A DNA stretch of 64,000 nt, taken from contig JBMYJR010000001.1 in NCBI GenBank assembly GCA_049594615.1, forward strand, positions 88,274 to 152,273, given 5' to 3'. The position numbers were made by a program, and so were the translations under genes. Source of the DNA: CAXPZW01 sp049594615. Its GTDB lineage: Bacteria; Bacteroidota; Bacteroidia; Flavobacteriales_D; Sanyastnellaceae. Shown here piece after piece: positions 43,634 to 52,814 of the stretch (its first letter is position 1; every line of letters begins with the position of its first letter). The notes under the pieces are model-generated. The model was not told where the DNA came from. It did not search any database and saw only the letters and a program-made list of their open reading frames with translations.

Positions 43634-43933
43634 TTACCAGTTTTCGCTCTGGCGCTCCAATTCGCGAAGCGTGAGGTACTCACCGCCACGAATGTCCAAT
43701 TCTGCTTGGACAATTCCGCGCACAAATCGGCTCTTGATTATATCCCCACCGGCTGCGTTGAAGCCAATGACGCGGGTGTCACTGTCTTTGGCATAGGCAA
43801 GCTCTGTCATGCGGTGGTGCATGTCTTCGAGCAAGTGGGGATCTTCCAATTCGGCGATCCAGCGGATCAGTTCAAGCTTGAGTTTTTCCACGTCAGAACA
43901 CTGGGTATACAAAGGCGGGCACAGGATCCCCAT
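43634..43933 (-). CDS. Small helical protein, antitoxin-like tail
   Basis: 99 aa from ATG 43933; GTG 43891 (VEKLKLELIRW) is a plausible shorter start. The C-terminus GEYLTLRELERQSENW resembles the ending of addiction-module antitoxins of Bacteroidota (xLExLxxExxxW), and the N-terminal ELIRWIAELEDPHLLEDMHHRM is amphipathic helix. No toxin-like gene is adjacent. It could equally be an orphan regulator or a false call on a compressed spacer. It lies between DPP III and the anchor-B gene, same strand. Confidence 0.45.
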   Translation of the reverse strand: MGILCPPLYTQCSDVEKLKLELIRWIAELEDPHLLEDMHHRMTELAYAKDSDTRVIGFNAAGGDIIKSRFVRGIVQAELDIRGGEYLTLRELERQSENW

Positions 43934-43955
43934 GCCCGACTTCGAAGTTCGGTTT

Positions 43956-46034
43956 TTATTTCGACAAGAAGCCGAAGGCCTCGCTGTAGTAGAGCATTTG
44001 CTCGGCGAAATTGTTGGGGTAGGTCACCTTCACATCGATCACGTTGCCGTCGGCGTCCATCACGGGCTCCATGATGGGGTTGACGAATCCGCCGTATGGC
44101 GCAATGTTCAACGCCTCGCAGCGGTCCAGCACTTGTTGGTGTACGGCTTGGTCCACCTTCACGCCGTAGCCTTCTACCAACGCCATGGCAGCCTCGAAGT
44201 CGCCTTGGCTCTTGATGCGCTGTACCTCTTTCAGCAATTCGCCAAAGAGCACGCGCAGGGCCTCGTAGTCTTGGATGTCGTAGTACACCTTGCCATCGCG
44301 CTCCACGCGGTCAATCACGTTGTCAGCGGCGCCTTTTTCCAGCACCCAACCAGATACCCACGCGCGGTTGCGCATGTGTGCTTCTTCGATGTCGGCGCCC
44401 AGTTCCAGGCGGCGCAGTTGCGCCAGCATGCCGTTGCGGATGTAGCTGTCGTATTCGGCTTTGCCCACGTCCAAGGTCTCCATCAGGCCCAGTTCTACCA
44501 TCTTAGGGTCGAGCATGTAGTAGAGCGCCACCAGGTCGGCACGGCCTTCTTCGATGGTAGACGAGTAGTTCTTCAAGGTCTCCTTGGTTTCACCCACGCC
44601 TGCTTCGATTTGACCCGAAGCGTGGCCGATCACCTCGTGCATGGCCGTGTGCAGCTTGCCGGCCAAGGTGCTGTGGGCTTTGGTGCGCTCGATTTCCTCA
44701 CGGTCGTGTGCGAACTCTTCGAGCATGCCGCTGGAACCGGCTTGGTCGTAAGCGGCCACGATGTTGCCCAAGCTCACCGACTTGGAGCCGTGCTTCACGC
44801 GGATCCAGTTGGCGTTGGGCAGGTTCACACCTATGGGGGTCGACGGAGATGCATCGCCCGCCTCACCGGCCACGTTTACCACGTTGTAAGTGATGCCCAC
44901 CACGGAGTCCTTCTTATGCTCGTCCATGAATGGCGAGTTGTCTTCAAACCACTGGGCCGAGTTCATCAGGGTTGACATGCGCTCAGAGGCTTCGAAGTCT
45001 TTGATCTCGACGATGGTCTCGTAGCTGCCGGTGTAGCCAAGTGGATCGTTGTAGACCTCCACAAAACCGTTGATGTAGTCGATGTCGCCTTCGGTGTCGT
45101 TCACCCAGTTGATGTTGTAGCTCACCCATGCTGCCAGGTCGCCGGTTTCGTAGTACTTGACCAGGTTGCGGATGGCGGCAGCTTGTTTGTCGTTCTCGGC
45201 AACGGCTTCGGCTTTGTTGAGCCAGTACACCACTTGTTCAAGGGCAGGGCCGTAGCGTCCGCCTACTTTGTAGACATCTTCATAGACCTCGCCGTTTTCG
45301 TCGAGCATCAAGCGCGAGTTGAGCGAGTGTTCGAGGGGGAATTCGCTTTGGCGCTCCTTGAGCGTGGCGTAAAAGGCCTCGGCTTGCTCGGTGGTCATGT
45401 CGGTGTCGTAGAAGTTCACCGCTGAACCTTCCACCAAGCCTTTGGTGGCGTCTTTCTCCACTTTCTTGGCGTAGAGGGTAGGGTCGAACATGGCTTCCAT
45501 GGCCTCGGCGCTTAGGCTTGCACCTACGTCTTCGAGTTGACCTTCGAACCACGCGCGGTCAAATCCGGGGTTGAATTTGGTGTTGGCGTAGTGGTGGTGG
45601 ATGCCATTGGCAAACCACACGCGCTTGAGGTAGAGTTCAAATTCGGTAAAGTTGGCGTTTGCCTTGTCCCCTTGGTATGCGGTGTACACGGTTTCAAGGG
45701 CCTTGCGGATCTCGAGGTTGTGCTTGAAGTTTTGGTCATACATCATGTCACGACCGCTCAGACCAGCTTGGTTCAAGTAATACACCAAGGTGCGCTGCTT
45801 GGGTGAGAGGTTGTAGAAACCCGGTACCTGGTAGCGGATGATTTTGGTGTCTGCAAAACGCTCAGCCTTCCAAACAAAGGATGCTTCTTCGGCGTCGGAA
45901 ATGCCGTCGTGATCGGCATCCGGAGCGGTTTCAGTGTTGGAGGTGTTGGCCTCGGTATCGGCAGTGGCAGGAGTGCCGCAAGCTGCCATCAGCAGTGCGC
46001 AAGGCACGGCCAAAAAAAGTCCTGGTTTAAACAT
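43956..46034 (-). CDS. Dipeptidyl-peptidase III family (M49) lipoprotein with EF-hand-like loop
   Basis: 692 aa from ATG 46034. The lipobox LMAAC is followed by an EF-hand-like loop DADHDGISDAEE (residues 39-50). The M49 zinc motif HEVIGH is at about 466-471 and EEGRAD about 25 residues later supplies the second Glu pair. M49 enzymes release dipeptides from short peptides; a lipid anchor places this one in the periplasm or on the surface. Upstream ATG at 46067 would run into the inverted repeat region and adds no conserved residues. Confidence 0.87.
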   Translation of the reverse strand: MFKPGLFLAVPCALLMAACGTPATADTEANTSNTETAPDADHDGISDAEEASFVWKAERFADTKIIRYQVPGFYNLSPKQRTLVYYLNQAGLSGRDMMYDQNFKHNLEIRKALETVYTAYQGDKANANFTEFELYLKRVWFANGIHHHYANTKFNPGFDRAWFEGQLEDVGASLSAEAMEAMFDPTLYAKKVEKDATKGLVEGSAVNFYDTDMTTEQAEAFYATLKERQSEFPLEHSLNSRLMLDENGEVYEDVYKVGGRYGPALEQVVYWLNKAEAVAENDKQAAAIRNLVKYYETGDLAAWVSYNINWVNDTEGDIDYINGFVEVYNDPLGYTGSYETIVEIKDFEASERMSTLMNSAQWFEDNSPFMDEHKKDSVVGITYNVVNVAGEAGDASPSTPIGVNLPNANWIRVKHGSKSVSLGNIVAAYDQAGSSGMLEEFAHDREEIERTKAHSTLAGKLHTAMHEVIGHASGQIEAGVGETKETLKNYSSTIEEGRADLVALYYMLDPKMVELGLMETLDVGKAEYDSYIRNGMLAQLRRLELGADIEEAHMRNRAWVSGWVLEKGAADNVIDRVERDGKVYYDIQDYEALRVLFGELLKEVQRIKSQGDFEAAMALVEGYGVKVDQAVHQQVLDRCEALNIAPYGGFVNPIMEPVMDADGNVIDVKVTYPNNFAEQMLYYSEAFGFLSK

Positions 46035-46040
46035 GGTGTG

Positions 46041-46072
46041 ACGCTTTGTAGTGGTGCGAAAATACAAAGCGT
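46041..46072. promoter_or_regulatory. 10-bp perfect inverted repeat upstream of DPP III
   Basis: ACGCTTTGTA (46041-46050) and TACAAAGCGT (46063-46072) flank 12 nt. On the minus strand the right arm overlaps TATTTTCG (46064 to 46057), a variant -7 element. It could be an operator or an mRNA hairpin near the DPP III start. Confidence 0.45.
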
Positions 46073-46172
46073 GAAACGGGCGTTTTTTTTGCGAGAGTTT
46101 CCCACCGCCAAATCGTGTATAAAAGCTCCAAGATCAGCCCGTGTTTTCCTTTCCCTTGGGGAATGAAGGTTG

Positions 46173-46180
46173 TACTTTTG
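46173..46180 (+). promoter_or_regulatory. -7 element for the helicase gene
   Basis: TACTTTTG, an exact match, 23 nt before ATG 46204. It rules out the upstream in-frame GTG at 46141 and supports the ATG start. Confidence 0.55.
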
Positions 46181-46203
46181 CCGGGTTGATTTCCAAAGAG
46201 TCT

Positions 46204-47727
46204 ATGAGCCACCAAACGAAGAACGAAAGTGCCAAGAAGCCGGCCAAACAACTCTACGATTACCAAAAAGCTGCGATCGCGAACATCTTTGAGCGCATTG
46301 AGCAGTTCCCAAACCGCTACAATCTGTTGTTCCAGCTGCCCACTGGTGGCGGAAAGACTGTGATCTTTTCGGAGATCGCCAAGCGGTACATCCAAAAGAC
46401 CAAGAAGAAGGCCCTCATCCTTACCCACCGCATTGAGCTGTGTGCCCAAACCAGCAACATGTTGAGTGAGATCGATGTGCGCAATAAGATCATCAACTCC
46501 AAGGTCAAAGAACTCGACGATCAAGACGATTTCGACTGCTTCGTGGCCATGGTCGAAACCCTCAATAACCGCCTGAACGACGACGTGTTTGAGGTGGAAG
46601 AGGTCGGACTGGTGATCATTGATGAGGCGCACTACAACTCCTTCCGTAAACTCTTCAAGTTCTTCTCGGACTGTGTCATCCTCGGGGTGACTGCAACACC
46701 GCTCAGCTCCAATATCAAGCTGCCACTGAAGGACAACTACAACGAGGTCATCGTTGGCGAGTCCATCGGCATGCTGATCGAAAAGGGCTTCCTGGCCAAG
46801 GCGGCAACATACAGCTACGACGTGAACCTGCGATCGCTCAAGGTGGGCATCAACGGCGATTACACCGTGTCTTCTTCCGAGCGCCTCTACGGCAACTACT
46901 TCATGCAGGAAAAGCTCCTGTACGCCTACGAAGAAAAGGCCAAGGGTACCAAAACCTTGATCTTCAACAACGGGATCAACACCTCCAAGCAGGTGTATGA
47001 AATGTTCAAAGATGCCGGCTACGAAATCCGCCACCTGGACAACACCCATTCTGAAACCGAGCGAAGGGAAATATTGGAGTGGTTCCGCTCCAAGCCTGAT
47101 GCGATCCTTTCATCGGTTTCCATCCTGACCACCGGTTTTGACGAGCCGTCGGTGTCCACGGTGATCCTGAATCGCGCCACCAAGAGTTTGACCCTGTACC
47201 ACCAGATGATCGGCCGTGGAAGCCGTATCCTAAAGGACAAAAAGAACTTCACGGTGATTGACTTGGGCAACAACGCACGCCGCTTTGGCCTGTGGGAGAG
47301 CTACATCAATTGGCAAGAGATTTTCCGCGCGCCCAACAGCTACTTGGAAGCCCTGGCGTCTGACGATGAAATCGAGAAGAACTTCCACTACCAAATGCCC
47401 GAGGACTTGCGCAAGCGTTTTGCCAAAACCGAAGACGTGTCCTTTGACGTGAAGAAGACCTACGTTGCGGTGACCCGCGAAGGCGAGCGCCCCAAGGTGG
47501 CCTTGGAACGCAGTGTAGACCAGCACACCTCGATGATCTGCGAGAACACCGATGATTTCTTTGATGCACTGGAGCTGATCGACCTCTTGGACCAAGACGT
47601 GGAATACCGCGTGAAGCAGTACAGCTACTGCATTTCCAAGAACACCGACAACTACCTCAAGTGGCTCCAAGACGACTACAAGCGCAAGCTCACCCTTGCG
47701 GTTCGTCGCCACTACGGGTATTCATAA
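46204..47727 (+). CDS. DEAD/DEAH-box (SSL2-type) helicase
   Basis: 507 aa from ATG 46204. N-terminal ResIII-type helicase domain with LFQLPTGGGKTVIFSEIA (Walker A, about 45-61), DEAH in LVIIDEAHYNSF, VTATPLSS (motif III), then helicase C domain with LTTGFDEPSVSTVIL and HQMIGRGSRILKDK (motif VI). A C-terminal region of about 130 residues matches nothing I know. Such single-subunit helicases are found widely in Bacteroidota; a DNA or RNA repair role is inferred. No restriction or defence genes are adjacent. Confidence 0.88.
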   Translation: MSHQTKNESAKKPAKQLYDYQKAAIANIFERIEQFPNRYNLLFQLPTGGGKTVIFSEIAKRYIQKTKKKALILTHRIELCAQTSNMLSEIDVRNKIINSKVKELDDQDDFDCFVAMVETLNNRLNDDVFEVEEVGLVIIDEAHYNSFRKLFKFFSDCVILGVTATPLSSNIKLPLKDNYNEVIVGESIGMLIEKGFLAKAATYSYDVNLRSLKVGINGDYTVSSSERLYGNYFMQEKLLYAYEEKAKGTKTLIFNNGINTSKQVYEMFKDAGYEIRHLDNTHSETERREILEWFRSKPDAILSSVSILTTGFDEPSVSTVILNRATKSLTLYHQMIGRGSRILKDKKNFTVIDLGNNARRFGLWESYINWQEIFRAPNSYLEALASDDEIEKNFHYQMPEDLRKRFAKTEDVSFDVKKTYVAVTREGERPKVALERSVDQHTSMICENTDDFFDALELIDLLDQDVEYRVKQYSYCISKNTDNYLKWLQDDYKRKLTLAVRRHYGYS

Positions 47728-47811
47728 CTTTTGCTCATTGCCGATTGGTCCGTGGCTCTAGGCACAGCCGTCCATGGCCAAACCGGATCTGTCGAATTTA
47801 ACGCTGCCGGA

Positions 47812-47842
47812 TTTGGTTTGGCGAGGCGATCTCCTACCTTGG
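47812..47842 (+). promoter_or_regulatory. Promoter for the SRPBCC gene
   Basis: TTTG (47812-47815), 19 nt, then TACCTTGG (47835-47842), one mismatch from TAnnTTTG. The predicted leader is about 40 nt. Confidence 0.5.
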
Positions 47843-47885
47843 AGTATCCCAACGCAGCCTGAAAATCCTGAAAAACCCAGTGTTT

Positions 47886-48302
47886 ATGCGCTATCGGACC
47901 GAGAACATCTACCAGGTGATTGACACTTCGGCCACGCCATCTCAAGTGTACTCTGCTTTCACCAAACAGGAAATTCATTCTGCCTTCACCCGTATGGGGG
48001 CGCAAATCAACGCCGAGGAAGGCGGCAAGTTCATCAGTTGTGGCGGCCAGAGTTTTGGACGTTACATCCGACTTGTCAAGAACAAACGACTGGTGCTCAG
48101 CTGGTCACACAAAGAGTTGCCCAAGGATTACTACACCACCGTCCACATCGAAATTGAAAAGACTCCCGAAGGTAGCCGCGTGCATTTCAACCACGTAGGC
48201 GTGCCCGATTCGTGCGACGGTTGGCTCACCGACTGCTGGACCAACACCTACTGGCGTCCCATGGTGGCTTACTTCGAGAACACCGCGTTAGCCACGGCCT
48301 GA
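47886..48302 (+). CDS. SRPBCC/AHSA1-type domain protein
   Basis: 138 aa from ATG 47886. The START-like fold appears as VIDTSATPSQVYSAFT, GGKFISCGGQSFGRYIRLV, KRLVLSWSHKEL and TVHIEIEKTPEGSRVHFNHVGVPD, then a final helix DGWLTDCWTNTYWRPMVAYF. AHSA1-like proteins bind hydrophobic ligands or help chaperones; the ligand is unknown. The 3' end overlaps the convergent tsaD gene by 15 nt. Confidence 0.82.
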   Translation: MRYRTENIYQVIDTSATPSQVYSAFTKQEIHSAFTRMGAQINAEEGGKFISCGGQSFGRYIRLVKNKRLVLSWSHKELPKDYYTTVHIEIEKTPEGSRVHFNHVGVPDSCDGWLTDCWTNTYWRPMVAYFENTALATA

Positions 48303-49328
48303 TTCCAACGTCCAACGTGCTTTGGGCGCAGCGTTGAGCGGCGCCACCTGTCCCGCATCCAAGCGGAACTGTCCCGCCATGCCAATCATGGCCGCGTTGT
48401 CGGTGCAGTACTGAAACGCGGGAATGAACGTGCGCCAGCCTTTGGCCTTGCCCACGTCCCTGAGGGTTTGCCGCAACCCGCTGTTGGCGCTCACCCCTCC
48501 GGCCAACGCCACATCGGTAATGCCGAGTTCTTCGGCGGCCAAAACCAATTTGTCCATCAGGGTTTCTACGATCGTGTGTTGCACCGAGGCGCACAAATCC
48601 TCCATGTTTTCGGCGATGAAGTTGGGGTTGGCCTTGACGTGTTTTTGCAAGAAGTAGAGCACCGCAGTTTTCAACCCACTGAAGCTGTAGCCGTAGCCGT
48701 CAACCCGTGATTTTGGGAAGGCAAAGGCCTTGGGGTTGCCGTTCATGGCGTTGCGGTCTACCAAGGGGCCGCCGGGGTAGGGCAGGCCCATGATCTTGGC
48801 GATTTTGTCAAAGGCTTCGCCGGCGGCATCGTCGGTGGTTTCGCCCAGCACATCAAAGCGGGTGGGACTGTTGACGCGTACAATCTGCGTGTGTCCGCCC
48901 GATACGGTCAAGCACAAAAACGGGAAGTCCGGCATGGCTTGGTTCGGGGTGTCGGCGATGAAATGTGCCAGGATGTGCGCCTCCATGTGGTTGATGCCCA
49001 CAACAGGAAGACTGCGCGCTTGTGCGAGCGACTTGGCAAACGAAGTGCCCACCAGCAATGAGCCCATAAGCCCAGGACCCTGGGTAAAGGCCACACCTTC
49101 GAGGTCGTCCAAGGTGACTCCGGCTTGTTCCAGAGCGGTATGAACAGTGGGGACGATGTTGGATTGGTGGGCGCGGCTGGCCAATTCAGGTACCACGCCT
49201 CCGTAGGCTTCGTGGAGCTTTTGGGTGGCAACCACATTGGACAACACGCGGTTGCCGCGCAGGACCGCAGCGCTGGTGTCGTCACAGGAGGATTCGATGG
49301 CAAGCAGGAGTCGTTCCACGGCGTGCAA
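48288..49328 (-). CDS. tsaD: tRNA N6-threonylcarbamoyladenosine synthase subunit TsaD
   Basis: 346 aa from TTG 49328; GTG 49319 is an alternative, and there is no in-frame ATG start. TsaD transfers the threonylcarbamoyl group to A37 of ANN-decoding tRNAs. The metal motif HMEAH is in INHMEAHILAHF, and SGGHTQIV, DDAAGEAFDK and ALAGGVSANSGLR complete the ASKHA fold. It is divergent from the ABC exporter. Other t6A genes are not in the window. Confidence 0.96.
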   Translation of the reverse strand: MHAVERLLLAIESSCDDTSAAVLRGNRVLSNVVATQKLHEAYGGVVPELASRAHQSNIVPTVHTALEQAGVTLDDLEGVAFTQGPGLMGSLLVGTSFAKSLAQARSLPVVGINHMEAHILAHFIADTPNQAMPDFPFLCLTVSGGHTQIVRVNSPTRFDVLGETTDDAAGEAFDKIAKIMGLPYPGGPLVDRNAMNGNPKAFAFPKSRVDGYGYSFSGLKTAVLYFLQKHVKANPNFIAENMEDLCASVQHTIVETLMDKLVLAAEELGITDVALAGGVSANSGLRQTLRDVGKAKGWRTFIPAFQYCTDNAAMIGMAGQFRLDAGQVAPLNAAPKARWTLESGRG

Positions 49329-49378
49329 TTGGTACGTGCAAAAATTGACAATTTCGCCCTTCCCGGCGCGAATCGTCC

Positions 49379-49386
49379 TAGATTTG
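49379..49386 (+). promoter_or_regulatory. -7 element for the ABC exporter
   Basis: TAGATTTG, an exact match, ends 7 nt before GTG 49394. The mRNA leader should be only a few nucleotides. Confidence 0.5.
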
Positions 49387-49393
49387 TGCTAGC

Positions 49394-51163
49394 GTGAGCT
49401 CCTCTTCCAAACGGACATTCAATTGGGGCGTGCTGTGGCGCGTCATTGACCAAGTCAAGCCCTATCGTGGGCGCTTCATCCTCACCGGCGTATTTGTGCT
49501 GGTGCTGGCTGGATTGGCCCCCGTGCGCCCGTACCTGATCGGACGCGCCATGGACGTGGAAATGGCCAGCGGCGACTTGCCTGGTCTGCTCAACATATTT
49601 GCTTTGGTGGTGGGACTCTTGGTGATCGAGTCCATTTTCCAGTTTTACCAAACTTACTTGGCCAATTACGTGGCCCAAAGCGTAACCCTGGACCTGCGCT
49701 CGCGCTTGTACGACCACGTGTTGGGCTTCCGCTTGCGCTTCTTTGACCAGACCCCTGTGGGTACCTTTGTGACCCGATTGGTATCGGACATCGACGGCAT
49801 TGCTCGGGTGTTCTCCCAAGGCCTGCTCAACATTGTGGGCGATGTGCTGCGGTTGATTGTGGTGATCATCGTTATGCTCGCCACCAACTGGAAGCTGAGT
49901 CTCATAGTCCTGTTGCCCATTCCTATTCTACTCTTTGCCACGCGCGTGTTTCAGCGCGTGGTCAAGCAGGCATTTGTGGATGTGCGTAACATGGTATCCA
50001 AGCTCAATGTGTTTGTGCAAGAGCACGTGACCGGCATGGCCGTAGTGCAGATCTTCAACCGCGAAAAACACGAGCGCGCTCAGTTTGAGCAGCTCAACCG
50101 CCAACACCGCAAGGCCAACATCCGCACGATTTGGGCCTTTTCCATCTTCTTCCCAGTGGTGGAATTGCTGAGTGCTGCCTCGGTGGCGTTGCTGCTCTGG
50201 TGGGGTATGGGGGACGTGGCCCGTGGAGTCACCACCGGAGTGGGCCAGTTGATGCAGTTCACCTTGTATGTGTTCATGCTGTATCGTCCCATTCGCCAAT
50301 TGGCCGATCGCTTTACGGTGCTTCAGGAAGGCGTGGTCAACGCAGAGCGCGTATTCAAGCTCTTTGACCGCGGCGAACGCATTGACCAACACGGCGAACG
50401 TTATCCCGAAAAGATCCAAGGCAACATCGCTTTTGAGAACGTCTGGTTTGCCTACAACGACGAAGCCGCCGAAGGTGAACATGATTGGGTGATCCGCGAC
50501 CTTACGCTCCAAGTCAAAGCCGGACAAACCGTGGCTTTTGTCGGGGCCACAGGTGCGGGTAAGTCTTCAGTGATCAACATCCTGAGCCGTTTTTACGAGT
50601 ACCAAAAAGGCACCGTGAAGGTGGACGATCACTCGCTCCGGGACTTGAGCCTGGCAGCCATCCGCCACCACATTGCCGTGGTACTTCAGGACGTGTTCTT
50701 GTTCTCGGACTCCATCCATAACAACGTCACCCTGGGTGACCCCAGCATCACCCGTGAACAGGTGATTGCCGCCTCCAAAGCTGTGGGCGCACACGACTTC
50801 ATCAGCAAACTGCCCGGTGGGTATGATTACGACGTAAAGGAACGCGGCGCGCAACTCTCGGTGGGCCAGCGCCAACTGGTGGCCTTCATCCGTGCGTACG
50901 TGTACAACCCGAGCATTTTGGTGCTGGACGAGGCCACCTCGTCGGTAGACACCGAAAGCGAACTCCTCATCCAAGGGGCCATCGAAAAGTTGACCCAAGG
51001 CCGCACCAGCATCATCATTGCCCACCGCCTGAGCACCATCCAGGAAGCCGACAACATCATTGTGTTGGACGAGGGCCGCATCCGCGAGCAGGGGTCGCAC
51101 GCCGAATTGCTGCAGCAAGACGGCCACTACCGAAAGCTGTTTGAACTCCAATTCCAAGACTGA
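49394..51163 (+). CDS. ABC exporter, MsbA/lipid A-exporter type
   Basis: 589 aa, half-transporter from GTG 49394. Six transmembrane helices (about 25-320) are followed by the ABC domain with Walker A GATGAGKSS, signature LSVGQRQ, Walker B ILVLDEATSSVD and the H-loop IIAHRLSTIQ. It is a homodimeric exporter; lipid A core or another lipid is likely, but multidrug export is possible. The stop TGA overlaps the ATG of the thioesterase gene by one base, so the two are coupled. Confidence 0.9.
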   Translation: MSSSSKRTFNWGVLWRVIDQVKPYRGRFILTGVFVLVLAGLAPVRPYLIGRAMDVEMASGDLPGLLNIFALVVGLLVIESIFQFYQTYLANYVAQSVTLDLRSRLYDHVLGFRLRFFDQTPVGTFVTRLVSDIDGIARVFSQGLLNIVGDVLRLIVVIIVMLATNWKLSLIVLLPIPILLFATRVFQRVVKQAFVDVRNMVSKLNVFVQEHVTGMAVVQIFNREKHERAQFEQLNRQHRKANIRTIWAFSIFFPVVELLSAASVALLLWWGMGDVARGVTTGVGQLMQFTLYVFMLYRPIRQLADRFTVLQEGVVNAERVFKLFDRGERIDQHGERYPEKIQGNIAFENVWFAYNDEAAEGEHDWVIRDLTLQVKAGQTVAFVGATGAGKSSVINILSRFYEYQKGTVKVDDHSLRDLSLAAIRHHIAVVLQDVFLFSDSIHNNVTLGDPSITREQVIAASKAVGAHDFISKLPGGYDYDVKERGAQLSVGQRQLVAFIRAYVYNPSILVLDEATSSVDTESELLIQGAIEKLTQGRTSIIIAHRLSTIQEADNIIVLDEGRIREQGSHAELLQQDGHYRKLFELQFQD

Positions 51164-51576
51164 TGGCATTGACCGCTTCAGAGATCATCGACCGCATGTA
51201 TGACAACGATCCTTTCAGCCAATGGTTGGGAGTGGAGCGCGTGGAAGAAGGACCGGGGTTTTGCCTGTTACGCCTGACCATCCGCGGTGAAATGCTCAAC
51301 GGATTTTCCATTGCCCACGGCGGGATTTCCTATGCCCTCGCGGATTCCGCGTTGGCGTTCTCGGCCAATGCGCACGGGCGACACGCGGTGTCGGTGGAAA
51401 CCTCCATTTCGCACACCCAGCCCGTGTTTGAGGGCGATGTGCTGACCACACATGTGGAGGAAGTCAGCCTGAATCACCGCATTGGCATCTACCACATTGC
51501 CGTGCGTAATCAGCACAAAGTGGACGTGGCCCTGTTCAAGGGCACGGTGTATCGCAAAGACAAAGATTGGGCCTGA
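51163..51576 (+). CDS. paaI: PaaI-type acyl-CoA thioesterase
   Basis: 137 aa hotdog-fold enzyme. The PaaI signature (GFCLLRLTIRGEMLNGFSIAHGGISYALADSALAFSAN region) contains the catalytic Asp in ALADSA and the Asn in MLNGFSIAHGG. It hydrolyses hydroxyphenylacetyl-CoA to rescue CoA in phenylacetate breakdown. It ends directly against paaD on the other strand, which supports the paa role even though it is transcribed with the ABC exporter. Confidence 0.88.
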   Translation: MALTASEIIDRMYDNDPFSQWLGVERVEEGPGFCLLRLTIRGEMLNGFSIAHGGISYALADSALAFSANAHGRHAVSVETSISHTQPVFEGDVLTTHVEEVSLNHRIGIYHIAVRNQHKVDVALFKGTVYRKDKDWA

Positions 51577-52062
51577 TCACAGGCATTTGAAGTAGTCGAA
51601 GGGTTCTTGGCAGGTATTGCATTGGTACAATGCTTTGCATGCCGTAGATCCAAATTGACTCACCTTGCGCGTGTCTTCGGATTTGCACAAGGGGCAGCGG
51701 ACGGTGACTTCTGCGCCGAGCAAGGTGCGCTTATCCAGTGAGGAGCCTACCGGCGGCGCAATGCCCACAGATTCGAGCTTTTGCTTGGCTTCGTCGGTGA
51801 TCCAATCGGTGGTCCAGGCCGGGGCCAGTACAGTCTTGACCTCAACGGGAATCTTGGCCGTGCGGAAGGCCTGTTTGATGTCGGCCTCGATGGTATCCAT
51901 AGCTGGGCAGCCGCTGTAGGTAGGGGTGATGTCGACTTCCCAGCCTTCGTTCAGTGGTCGTACGTCGCGCACGACGCCCATTTCAACCACGTTGAGCACG
52001 GGAATTTCCGGGTCGTTCACCTTGCGGAGCAGGGTCCAGATCTCGCCGGGTGTTTTTACCAT
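51577..52062 (-). CDS. paaD: 1,2-phenylacetyl-CoA epoxidase subunit PaaD
   Basis: 161 aa. An N-terminal DUF59-type domain (TLLRKVNDPEIPVLNVVEMGVVRDV, TPTYSGCPAMDTIEADI) and a C-terminal zinc-ribbon-like CPLC...CNTC are as in PaaD/PaaJ, thought to help assemble the epoxidase metal centre. It overlaps paaC by 7 nt and is the last gene of paaABCD. Confidence 0.95.
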   Translation of the reverse strand: MVKTPGEIWTLLRKVNDPEIPVLNVVEMGVVRDVRPLNEGWEVDITPTYSGCPAMDTIEADIKQAFRTAKIPVEVKTVLAPAWTTDWITDEAKQKLESVGIAPPVGSSLDKRTLLGAEVTVRCPLCKSEDTRKVSQFGSTACKALYQCNTCQEPFDYFKCL

Positions 52063-52808
52063 GTCGCGTCAGGATAGGCGCGGGGGAGGAATTGCATTTC
52101 GGCGATGAGGTAGCCAAGGTGTTCTGTGTGGTTGCCCGTCTTGCCGCCTTTGAAGTGACGGGCCGAGTCAGGCTTGGTCAGGGTGGCTTCGGCCAGCACG
52201 GAGTCCATGATGTTCATCCACTCGGCTTCGAGCGATGTGTTCAGCGGTGCTACCCCCGAAGCGCTCAGGGTTTCTTCCACCTGATCGTCATCGCCGAAGA
52301 ACTCTCCGGTGAAGGGCCACATCTGGTCGATGCCGGCTTGCATGCGGGTGTGGGATTCCTCGGTGCCGTCGCCCAAGCGAACGACCCAATCGCGGGCGTG
52401 CTTGACGTGGTACTGGACCTCTTTGAGCGATTTGGCGGCAAAGGCCTGGAGGAATGCATCCTCAGATTGCAACAGGGCTTTGTACTGCACAAATTGGAAA
52501 GCACTCAGGAAGAAGATTTTGGCGATGGTGCACCCAAAATCGCCGTTGGGTTGTTCGGTGATCTGCAGGTTGTAGAAGTCGAACACGTCGCGGTGAAATG
52601 CCAGGGTGTCCTCGGTGCGTCCTTGGCCTTCGCGTTTGCCTGCTTCGTCCAGCAGCATGCGTGCTTGGCCGATCAGGTCCAAGGAGATGTTGGTCAGCGC
52701 AATGTCTTCCTCCAGGATGGGGCCGTGGCCACACCATTCGGCAAGTCGTTGCCCGGCAACCAGTGCGGTGTCACCGAGGCGGATGAGGTATACAACGTCG
52801 GGAGTCAT
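52056..52808 (-). CDS. paaC: 1,2-phenylacetyl-CoA epoxidase subunit PaaC
   Basis: 250 aa. A ferritin-like four-helix subunit without catalytic metal, supporting PaaA (AEWCGHGPILEEDIALTNISLDLIGQARMLL region; FFLSAFQFVQYKALLQSEDAFLQAFAAKSLKEVQYHVKHARDW region). Length and position between PaaB and PaaD are typical. Gap to paaB is 6 nt. Confidence 0.95.
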   Translation of the reverse strand: MTPDVVYLIRLGDTALVAGQRLAEWCGHGPILEEDIALTNISLDLIGQARMLLDEAGKREGQGRTEDTLAFHRDVFDFYNLQITEQPNGDFGCTIAKIFFLSAFQFVQYKALLQSEDAFLQAFAAKSLKEVQYHVKHARDWVVRLGDGTEESHTRMQAGIDQMWPFTGEFFGDDDQVEETLSASGVAPLNTSLEAEWMNIMDSVLAEATLTKPDSARHFKGGKTGNHTEHLGYLIAEMQFLPRAYPDATW

Positions 52809-52814
52809 GGGCGC

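Noticed and set aside
46204..47727. Helicase as part of a restriction or defence island
   Set aside because: Neighbours are DPP III, a SRPBCC protein and tsaD; no methylase, nuclease or phage-type genes.
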